Assembly: GCA_027621335.1 (NCBI GenBank)
Contig: JAQCAN010000026.1
Location: 1-16,488, forward strand
Source of the DNA: Bacteroidota bacterium
Lineage (GTDB): Bacteria; Bacteroidota; Bacteroidia; Flavobacteriales_D; JABDKJ01
Length of the DNA: 16,488 nucleotides
Reading direction: 5' to 3'
How positions within the stretch are numbered: position 1 is the stretch's first letter; every line of letters begins with the position of its first letter. Positions 8,510 through 15,410 of the stretch are shown here, piece after piece. The notes below the pieces were generated by a model. It searched no databases and was not told the DNA's origin. It saw nothing but the letters and a program-made list of their open reading frames with translations. Both the position numbers and the translations under genes were made by a program.

Positions 8510-8979
8510 TTCAGCCGTTCACAAATGGTTTCATCCTTACAACGCTCCAACATCTCCAATGAGGTCAATCCGAGCGTTGGATGGATAGCCTCGGGAAGGA
8601 TCTCAGCTAATGGAGCAAGAACGAACATCCGTAGCGCTATAGCCCAATGAGGTATGTGCAGTCCAGGTTCATCCACAGTCCTATCTCCGTAATAGATGAT
8701 ATCGATATCGATGAGACGGTCCTCATAACCGTCCTTGGTCTTTTCTCGGCCTTCTTCCTTTTCATAGACCTTCATTCTGTTCAAAGCCTGCCGAGGCCCA
8801 AGTTCGGTTTCGCAGACAAGCACCATATTGAGGAATTCACTTCCCTCAAAACCCCAGGCCCCACTTCGATAAAGGCCGCTTTGTCCCTTGATAGCACCTA
8901 TATGCTCACCTATGAATACTACGGCTCGTTCCATATTCACCTTCCGGTCACCCACATTGGATCCCAAAGCCAGTACCAT
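8506..8979 (-). CDS. folK: 2-amino-4-hydroxy-6-hydroxymethyldihydropteridine pyrophosphokinase (HPPK)
   Basis: Folate pathway enzyme that transfers pyrophosphate from ATP to 6-hydroxymethyl-dihydropterin. It has 157 aa from the ATG at 8979; a GTG at 8988 adds only three residues (MEQ). The ATG start matches the family beginning MxLALGSNxGDR. Other motifs are LYRSGAWGFEGSEFLNMVL, the GYEDRLIDIDIIYYGD block with the metal-binding DxD at residues 91-93, and LHIPHWAIALRMFVLAPLAEI. The usual HP after the IP motif is HW here. A near-match -7 box (TAATTTCG, minus strand, 8993-9000) lies just upstream and would leave the GTG without a leader. The gene is divergent from sppA and overlaps the downstream dNK by 4 bases. 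Confidence 0.93.
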   Translation of the reverse strand: MVLALGSNVGDRKVNMERAVVFIGEHIGAIKGQSGLYRSGAWGFEGSEFLNMVLVCETELGPRQALNRMKVYEKEEGREKTKDGYEDRLIDIDIIYYGDRTVDEPGLHIPHWAIALRMFVLAPLAEILPEAIHPTLGLTSLEMLERCKDETICERLK

Positions 8980-9061
8980 TTGCTCCACTTGGCGAAATTA
9001 GCCTTTTGTAAGACCTTCCTTCCGCACATGTATTGGGGAGTGCAAAAGCACATGGTTGATC

Positions 9062-9069
9062 TAGCTTTG
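9062..9069 (+). promoter_or_regulatory. Bacteroidetes-type -7 box (TAGCTTTG) of sppA
   Basis: Exact TAnnTTTG match 16 bases before the sppA ATG, implying a leader of roughly 10 bases. No TTTG is found at the usual -33 distance; a TTG at 9033 is too far away. Confidence 0.45.
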
Positions 9070-9085
9070 TAGAAATTCAATTTCT

Positions 9086-10864
9086 ATGGCTTCCTTCTTC
9101 AAAACCTTCTTGGCTGCCCTGCTTGCCATCTTCGTTTTCATCATGCTCGGTGTGCTCATTGTCATGGGCCTGGCCTCTTCCGGAGAAAAGACCTTCAAAG
9201 CGGAAGACAATTCTGTCCTTCACCTCACCTTTGAGAATGAGATAACGGATAGGCACTATGAAAACCGCCTGGATATAGACTTCAGTACCTTCCAGCCCAT
9301 TCAGAAAGATGGTCTGAATTTCATTCTTACCCAGATCAAGAAAGCTCAAGTGGACCCGAAGGTGAGCGGCATCTTTATGGATGTCAAATCTCCAATGGCC
9401 GGACTAGCGACCATGCAAGAGATAAGGGATGCTCTGGTCGAATTCAAATCGAGCGGTAAATGGATCGTATCGTATAGCGACTTCTACACTCAAGGCGGTT
9501 ACTATCTGGCTTCAGTGGCAGATGAGATCTATATGGAACCAGAAGGCATGTTGGAATTCAAAGGTCTTAGATCCAATGTCATGTTCATGAAAGGTCTGCT
9601 CGACAAGGTGGGAGTTGATGTTCAGGTCATCCGTCCAAAGAACAACCGCTTCAAAAGTGCTGTCGAACCTTTCCTTTTGGACTCAATGAGTACCTCGAAT
9701 GAGGAACAATTGGATAAGATCCTTAGCTCCATCTGGGACCATATCGCCTATGACATAGCCAAATCAAGGAACATGACCGAAGAGGAGGTGAACCTAGCAG
9801 CCGCTGAACTCCTCTCTAGAAACGCGAAGAGCGCCCAAGAAGGTGGGCTCATAGATGGAGTCAAATACCGTGATGAAGTCATGGCCGAGCTTATGTCCAA
9901 GACCCGTGTCGAGCTTGAAGAGGACTTAGAGCTAGTGACATTGAGACAATACAGCCAATCCAATGTGGAAGAATTCACCGATCTGGAGAAGCTCTATGCG
10001 AAAGATAAGATAGCAGTCATTTACGGCATCGGAGAGATCGGGATGGGAAAAGGTAATACAGAATCCATTGGCTCTGATGGTTTGGCTGAACTCATATCAG
10101 AGGCTAGGAAAGACTCCAGTGTGAAGGCCATCGTCCTCAGAGTGAATTCGCCAGGAGGAAGTGCCTTGGCCAGTGACGTGATCTGGAGGGAGATGACTTT
10201 GGCGAAGGAGACCAAGCCAGTCTTGGTATCCATGGGAGACGTGGCCGCCTCTGGAGGGTATTACATTGCCTGTAATGCGGACAAGATCTTCGCGAGTGAG
10301 ATGACTATAACAGGTTCTATTGGTGTCTTCGGGATGATTCCTAATACCAAGGAATTAGATGAGCAGATCCTCGGTCTTAAATATGATGGAGTGAAGACCC
10401 ATAAATATGCGGATATCATGGATATCCACCGTCCACTGAGAGCTGATGAAAGTGGAGTATGGCAGGAAATGGTAGACCATATCTACGATGATTTCACTGG
10501 GAAAGTGGCTCAAGGAAGGTCCGTGGAACAGCGTTATGTGGATTCCATCGGGCAAGGTCGTATATGGTCAGGCGTGGACGCTTTGGACAATCACCTGGTT
10601 GACGCCTATGGAGGGCTGGATGAGACCATAGCTGAGGCAGCGAGCATGGCTGGACTGGAGAAGTTCAAAGTACAGAACTACCCAGAGGAAGTGGATCCCC
10701 TGGAACAGATCCTCAAGGACCTGACTGGACAAGCGAAAGTCGATCCACTGGCCAGCCTATCGGAAATGGACATGAAGCTTTATCGCATGGTCAAGCAATA
10801 CCAAGAGTTGGTGGAGATGAGAGGTGTGCAGATGCGCATGCCATACGTATTGGAGATCTATTGA
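9086..10864 (+). CDS. sppA: Signal peptide peptidase SppA, 67K type
   Basis: Membrane-anchored serine protease of 592 aa that degrades cleaved signal peptides (E. coli SppA has 618). A single N-terminal membrane anchor spans about residues 7-30. Two tandem SppA-like domains follow. The general-base lysine is in RFKSAVEPFLLDSMS (Lys190), and the nucleophile is in SMGDVAASGGYYIACNADKI (Ser389). Their spacing of 199 residues matches the 200 between Lys209 and Ser409 in E. coli, so the Ser-Lys dyad is complete. RVNSPGGSALASDVIWREM and TITGSIGVFGMIPN are also typical. It is divergent from folK. Its stop lies 3 bases from the stop of the convergent Kelch gene, with no separate terminator between them. 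Confidence 0.97.
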   Translation: MASFFKTFLAALLAIFVFIMLGVLIVMGLASSGEKTFKAEDNSVLHLTFENEITDRHYENRLDIDFSTFQPIQKDGLNFILTQIKKAQVDPKVSGIFMDVKSPMAGLATMQEIRDALVEFKSSGKWIVSYSDFYTQGGYYLASVADEIYMEPEGMLEFKGLRSNVMFMKGLLDKVGVDVQVIRPKNNRFKSAVEPFLLDSMSTSNEEQLDKILSSIWDHIAYDIAKSRNMTEEEVNLAAAELLSRNAKSAQEGGLIDGVKYRDEVMAELMSKTRVELEEDLELVTLRQYSQSNVEEFTDLEKLYAKDKIAVIYGIGEIGMGKGNTESIGSDGLAELISEARKDSSVKAIVLRVNSPGGSALASDVIWREMTLAKETKPVLVSMGDVAASGGYYIACNADKIFASEMTITGSIGVFGMIPNTKELDEQILGLKYDGVKTHKYADIMDIHRPLRADESGVWQEMVDHIYDDFTGKVAQGRSVEQRYVDSIGQGRIWSGVDALDNHLVDAYGGLDETIAEAASMAGLEKFKVQNYPEEVDPLEQILKDLTGQAKVDPLASLSEMDMKLYRMVKQYQELVEMRGVQMRMPYVLEIY

Positions 10865-10867
10865 CCT

Positions 10868-12219
10868 TCAATCGACCAACAAGATGAACGGCCCTTGGCC
10901 TTCTGAAAAAGTGAGGATATAAGTACCCGCCTCAGTAAGACCAAGGTCACGGACCAATAGATTCTGAGGTCCGTTTGAGAGGTCTTTGGTCAAGATCAAA
11001 TCCCCCTTGATCGTCCTTACGTCAAGAGAAACTCTTCCCACTATGTTCTCCGAGAAGGTGATGTGGTCTTGAAGTCCAACTGGATTTGGCCAAATAGAAA
11101 GCATCTGATTGTCATTGTATTCCGTCAATGAAGTCACCCCATCAAAGCTGATGTGATACACCCGATCGCTCACCTCCTGCCCTGACTCCATTCCTCCACA
11201 GAGATAGAACGATCCACCATCTCAGCCAATCCTCTGATGTCCATGACCTCAGGTATCAACCCATTTACCACCTCCAAAGTTTCTCCATGCGTATCATGGA
11301 CAAGCACCCGGTCAAGAGCTGATACAGGAGTTCCACCATAAGATATCCCGTTGTAATTGTAGGTCACCTGTGAACCACCTATCCATAGGGCAAAGTCATC
11401 CACTGCTATAGCCCCTGCGCGATAGCCTTTTTTATCCGTGTAATTGCCGATGACACTCCATGTGATCTGAGTAGCATCCTCAGGGTCGATGACTCCCTTT
11501 CTTAATCTTCCAGAGGCCGAGAAGCTTCCACCAGCTGCACCACCATGGTAATAGATGGTGTCTCCAATAATGACGCCACTCGCCCCGAAGTGCTCATATT
11601 CGATTCCTGAAGGCACGTTGGTACCTGATGTCCACACGTCTGAAAAGGGATTATAGATCTGAACATCAGGTACAAAGTCGACATCACTCCATCCACTCAC
11701 CAGGAAGATCAGACTGTCCCTCCATACGCATTGAACGTGGTCATCAATGGGGACTGGAACAGGCGCACCGTCCTCTAAGAATGAATCTGTCTCGGGATCA
11801 AAACGATGCACCCTATCCGATGATAATTCAAAGGGAGGGCCCTGAAAAACGTGATAGCCTCCAATAATATAGACGATGCCATTCACCGCAATAGCTGCGG
11901 AGGCGATCTTACCTAAAGTATCAGGCACGGGAGCCAACTCTTCCCAATTGTCGGTAGAAGGACGGTATTTAAAGGTCCGGAGGTGGATGCCTGTGTAAAG
12001 CTTTGTGGAATCTATCCCCATAAAGGAGTAGACGCATTCCTCTCCTCCTGAAAAAGCGCTACATACTGCATTGTTGGAGGTTCTAAAGGGCATGGATGCC
12101 TTTTCCTGCCATTGGAACGCATACTGACCTTGACTGATAAATGGCCACATTAACAAGGTCGAAATGAGAACGACATGGTAGAATGAGAAGCTAAATATCA
12201 AACGATCAAGACATTTCAT
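10868..12219 (-). pseudogene. Kelch-repeat beta-propeller protein with T9SS sorting domain, frameshifted
   Basis: Exported Kelch-type propeller, about 450 aa if intact. The ATG at 12219 gives a hydrophobic signal peptide (IFSFSFYHVVLISTLLMWPF, then SQGQ); the frame is open to 12318, but that part overlaps the divergent GH3 gene and lacks signal features. Kelch repeats are visible: FKYRPSTDNWEELAPVPDTL then IVYIIGG; VHRFDPETDSF; VQIYNPFSDVW then TIYYHGG. The first frame stops at 11170. Coding moves to another frame near 11209-11216, giving SFYLCGGMESGQEVSDRVYH and then a T9SS type-A sorting domain (LSIWPNPVGLQDHITFSENI ... EAGTYILTF), ending at TGA 10868-10870. Loss of one base, or of one copy of a GGAT tandem repeat, would explain the shift. 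As written, the product loses its sorting domain and would not be displayed on the cell surface. Ligand unknown. Confidence 0.85.
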
Positions 12220-12249
12220 ACCTTCGAAACTAACAGATAGCTCTAACCA

Positions 12250-13773
12250 ATGGCCTTTTCGACCATATTTTCTTGGCTCATAAAGAAGCGGGTTCATCAG
12301 ATCGAGCTCTTCAAGCAATTCCCTATTGAAACCCAGCAGGAGCTACTCTCCAATCTTTTAAGGAGAGCTGCGCTGACCGAGTGGGGCAAGCGCTATGATT
12401 TTACATCCATGAAGTCCTCAAAGGAATTCACTGATGCCGTTCCCCTTCAGGATTATGAGTCTCTCAAGATGGATATCCACCGCACTATGGAGGGCGAGAA
12501 GGACATCCTCTGGCCAGGGGAGGTCAAGTGGTTCGCCAAGAGTTCAGGGACGACCAACGACCGAAGTAAGTCCATACCGGTGACCGAGGAGACCTTGGAA
12601 GAATGCCATTTCAAAGGAGGGAAAGACCTATTAGGCCTTCACGTGTATCATCATCCCAAGTCGCGCATCTATCAGGGGAAGACCTTGGCCATAGGCGGAA
12701 GCAGCCAGCTGAATGCCTTGAGGGAGGATTCCTATTCCGGGGATCTATCAGCAATCATCATAAAGAACCTACCCTTATGGGTGGAATTCAAACGTATCCC
12801 TGGGCGTGACATCGCACTCAATGACAATTGGGAAGAGAAGATGGAGCAGATGGCCCGTTATAGCATGGATACGGATGTGACTGTCCTTTCTGGGGTTCCG
12901 TCCTGGACCTTGGTCCTCATCAATCGCATCCTCGAGTTGAAACAAACGGACAACCTCATGGATGTCTGGCCCAATCTCGAGCTGTTCATGCACGGAGGGG
13001 TCGATTTCAGACCCTATGTTTCACAATTCAAAGAACGGATACCTGGAAAAAAGACCTTCTATCTGCAGACCTACAATGCCTCTGAGGGTTTTTTCGGACT
13101 ACAGGATAGGCCCTTTGCTGAGGACATGCTCCTCATGTTGGACTACGGCATCTTCTATGAATTCATTCCTTTGGAGGAGAGCCATAAGGAACAACCAGTG
13201 ACCATTGGGCTGGAGGATGTTGAGCTGGACACCCAGTATGAATTGGTGATCTCCACGAATTCAGGCTTATGGCGGTATCGCATTGGGGACACGATCTGCT
13301 TCACTTCAAAGAATCCCTACCGCATAAAGGTCACAGGAAGGACCAAGCAATTCCTCAATGTATTCGGGGAGGAACTGATGGTAGACAACGTGGAGAAGGC
13401 TTTGGCACTGGTCAATGAACGCATGGGGACTCAAGTGGCAGAATACAGTGTAGCCCCGATATTCATGGAGGGTGGAAAGAACGGTGGGCACGAGTGGGTG
13501 ATAGAATTCCTGAGGCCTCCACTGAGTCTTCAGACGTTCACTGAAGACCTCGATAAGACCTTACGCGAAATCAATTCTGATTACGATGCCAAGCGGGTGA
13601 ATGACTTCAACCTTAGGATGCCAGTTATAAACTGCGTAAGAACTGGCACGTTCTATGAGTGGATGAAGTCCAAAGGCAAATTAGGAGGACAACACAAGGT
13701 TCCGAGGCTTTCAAATTCCAGGATCCATATTGAAGCTCTTCTAGCCTTTAAGGAAACCCCTCTTTTAGCATGA
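12250..13773 (+). CDS. GH3-family acyl-adenylating enzyme (ANL-like superfamily)
   Basis: Protein of 507 aa related to plant GH3 acyl-acid amido synthetases, which activate a carboxylic acid with ATP and join it to an amine. Bacterial members are largely uncharacterised, so substrate and amine are unknown. Visible motifs: the phosphate-binding loop KSSGTTNDRSKSIPVT (about 97-112), a second ATP motif YNASEGFFGLQD (about 275-286), SGLWRYRIGDTICFT (about 349-362), and the hinge and C-terminal start VTGRTKQFLNVFGEELMVDN. The N-terminal MAFSTIFSWLIKKRVHQIEL is typical of bacterial members and fixes the start. No signal peptide, so it should be cytoplasmic. It is divergent from the Kelch gene, only 30 bases from its start, and overlaps the next gene by ATGA (13770-13773). 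Confidence 0.92.
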   Translation: MAFSTIFSWLIKKRVHQIELFKQFPIETQQELLSNLLRRAALTEWGKRYDFTSMKSSKEFTDAVPLQDYESLKMDIHRTMEGEKDILWPGEVKWFAKSSGTTNDRSKSIPVTEETLEECHFKGGKDLLGLHVYHHPKSRIYQGKTLAIGGSSQLNALREDSYSGDLSAIIIKNLPLWVEFKRIPGRDIALNDNWEEKMEQMARYSMDTDVTVLSGVPSWTLVLINRILELKQTDNLMDVWPNLELFMHGGVDFRPYVSQFKERIPGKKTFYLQTYNASEGFFGLQDRPFAEDMLLMLDYGIFYEFIPLEESHKEQPVTIGLEDVELDTQYELVISTNSGLWRYRIGDTICFTSKNPYRIKVTGRTKQFLNVFGEELMVDNVEKALALVNERMGTQVAEYSVAPIFMEGGKNGGHEWVIEFLRPPLSLQTFTEDLDKTLREINSDYDAKRVNDFNLRMPVINCVRTGTFYEWMKSKGKLGGQHKVPRLSNSRIHIEALLAFKETPLLA

Positions 13774-14534
13774 GATTATTGCTCCTGGTCTTGTTACTGT
13801 TCAATCTTCCTGCGGATCAAAAGATGGTCAAGGCGCCACACTTGGGCTTCCTTTATGATGGTCAGGGTCGTTTCATCATTCTAGCTGATGAGGGATTGGA
13901 TCTCATCGATTCCAATGGTAAGGTCATCAAGCACCATTCAGAGAATCTGCTAGGCAACATCACGTCTCTGGATCGCACCTCCTTCATGCGCTTACTTTTA
14001 TTCTATGGAGACGTTCCTGGTTTCCAGATCTTGGACAATACACTCAGTCCACACACGGAATTGGTGGACTTGAACCTCTTAGGCTTCCCATTCATCACCG
14101 CGATGTGCATGTCCAGTAATAACAGTTATTGGATGTTAGACAATACGAACTACGAGCTCATCCGTATCGATGAAAGAGGCCGGATACTATCGAATTCAGG
14201 CAATCTCATCCCTTTGGTCGGAAGAAGTGTCTCGCCTTTTAAGATGATCGAGTCCGGAGCAAGGGTATTCATGGCAGAAAAAGACCAAGGGCTCTTGATC
14301 TTCGATCAATTCGGAGTGTACATGAACACCCTTGACATTCCTGGCCTGTTGGATTTCTGTGTCGTAGAGGATGACCTTTATTTCCTCCATGTAAATGGTG
14401 TGGCCACTAAGAAGATCGATGAACCATTCATCAAAGAATTGACGCTGGACGTGAGGGGATTCAAATGCATAGATGCCAATGTGAATTCGCTATTCCTCGG
14501 AAATGGTGAGGTCATACGTACTTATCCAAGGTGA
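13770..14534 (+). CDS. Exported protein of unknown function, probable beta-propeller
   Basis: Protein of 254 aa that I cannot assign to a named family. A short hydrophobic N-terminus (MRLLLLVLLLFNLPADQ) looks like a signal peptide with cleavage near residue 15. The rest is beta-rich with repeated hydrophobic-aromatic strands: LGFLYDGQGRFIILADEGLD, YWMLDNTNYELIRIDERGRI, VFMAEKDQGLLIFDQFG, DDLYFLHVNGVATKKID. The four-to-five-fold pattern of a strand followed by 'I D xx G' turns resembles NHL- or PQQ-type propeller blades. Its ATG overlaps the GH3 stop, so the two are probably made together, although GH3 is predicted cytoplasmic and this protein exported. I do not assign a function. Confidence 0.8.
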   Translation: MRLLLLVLLLFNLPADQKMVKAPHLGFLYDGQGRFIILADEGLDLIDSNGKVIKHHSENLLGNITSLDRTSFMRLLLFYGDVPGFQILDNTLSPHTELVDLNLLGFPFITAMCMSSNNSYWMLDNTNYELIRIDERGRILSNSGNLIPLVGRSVSPFKMIESGARVFMAEKDQGLLIFDQFGVYMNTLDIPGLLDFCVVEDDLYFLHVNGVATKKIDEPFIKELTLDVRGFKCIDANVNSLFLGNGEVIRTYPR

Positions 14535-14622
14535 AGGCCCTGGTTCTCAGTTTTCCACAATTCCAAGGCTCCGTAGGCTAAAGTCTTACATTCGTGAACA
14601 CGCCAAAAACAACACTACCCTC

Positions 14623-15240
14623 ATGCATATTGCAGTCGCTGGAAACATAGGATCGGGGAAGACCACGTTGACCTCCCTGCTATCCAAGCATTATAAATGG
14701 GACGCCCATTACGAAGAGGTTGAGGATAATCCATACCTGAATGATTTCTACAATGACATGCAACGTTGGTCATTCAACCTGCAGATCTATTTTTTAAATA
14801 GCCGTTTCAATCAGATCATAGAGTTGAAGGAGGCCTCCAAGAAGATCATTCAGGACAGGACCATCTACGAGGATGCTCACATCTTCGCGCCAAACCTGCA
14901 TGCAATGGGTCTTATGAGCACGAGGGATTATGAGAACTACTTTTCTCTCTTCAAGAGTATGGAGAAATTCATAGGTCCACCAGATCTCTTGATCTACCTC
15001 AGAGCCAGTGTACCTGCGTTGGTCCGCAATATCCAACAGCGCGGACGTGAGTATGAAGAAGCCATCCGTTTGGATTACCTGAAGCGTCTGAATGAGCGCT
15101 ATGAAGCTTGGATCACCACCTATACTGAAGGTCCATTGCTCATCATTGATGTTGACAACAATAACTTCAGAGACGACAACGAGGACCTAGGTAAAATCAT
15201 CTCTTCAGTGGATGCTGAAATCCACGGCCTCTTCGGTTAA
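14623..15240 (+). CDS. Deoxynucleoside kinase (dAK/dGK-like), second copy
   Basis: Cytoplasmic deoxynucleoside salvage kinase of 205 aa, the usual size of Firmicute-type dAK/dGK enzymes. I chose the ATG at 14623 because MHIAVAGNIGSGKTTLTSLL is the normal N-terminus; a frame extension to a GTG at 14503 only overlaps the upstream gene. P-loop GNIGSGKTT at about 7-15. The catalytic-base glutamate lies in AHYEEVEDNPYLNDFYND. The canonical DRT motif is in QDRTIYEDAHIFAPNL, and the lid arginines are in NIQQRGREYEEAI. Unlike the folK-linked paralogue, the acidic residue before R is kept. A near-match -7 box (TACATTCG, 14587-14594) suggests a possible promoter of its own. Deoxyadenosine or deoxyguanosine is the likely substrate by family resemblance, not proven. 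Confidence 0.94.
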   Translation: MHIAVAGNIGSGKTTLTSLLSKHYKWDAHYEEVEDNPYLNDFYNDMQRWSFNLQIYFLNSRFNQIIELKEASKKIIQDRTIYEDAHIFAPNLHAMGLMSTRDYENYFSLFKSMEKFIGPPDLLIYLRASVPALVRNIQQRGREYEEAIRLDYLKRLNERYEAWITTYTEGPLLIIDVDNNNFRDDNEDLGKIISSVDAEIHGLFG

Positions 15241-15355
15241 TTCGAACCCGATTGTTCAAGAACCCTTCTGAATTCATATGTCTGCTAGGAATGTGAACCT
15301 TAGCAACCGCCTGACAAGCCCAAACTTCAAGGCCACTTAGACATCATCATGAGAC

Positions 15356-15389
15356 AAAAAAAGGCCCTCTTTGAGAAGAGGGCCTTTTT
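15356..15389. terminator. Bidirectional intrinsic terminator between convergent genes
   Basis: A 9-bp stem, GGCCCTCTT pairing with AAGAGGGCC around a TGAG loop, is flanked by an A-run before (15356-15362) and a T-run after (15385-15389). It can stop transcription both from the deoxynucleoside kinase gene (plus) and from the T9SS gene (minus). The rest of the gap at 15241-15355 shows no further feature. Confidence 0.9.
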
Positions 15390-15410
15390 CAATATCGCAG
15401 TGGTTCAGTC

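Noticed and set aside
8647..9072. Plus-strand open frame of 141 codons
   Set aside because: It lies antisense to folK, whose family motifs are clear, and its translation shows no recognisable domain or signal.
14503..14622. N-terminal extension of the second deoxynucleoside kinase to a GTG at 14503
   Set aside because: The extra 40 residues overlap the upstream gene and do not resemble any dNK N-terminus; the P-loop protein begins naturally at 14623.
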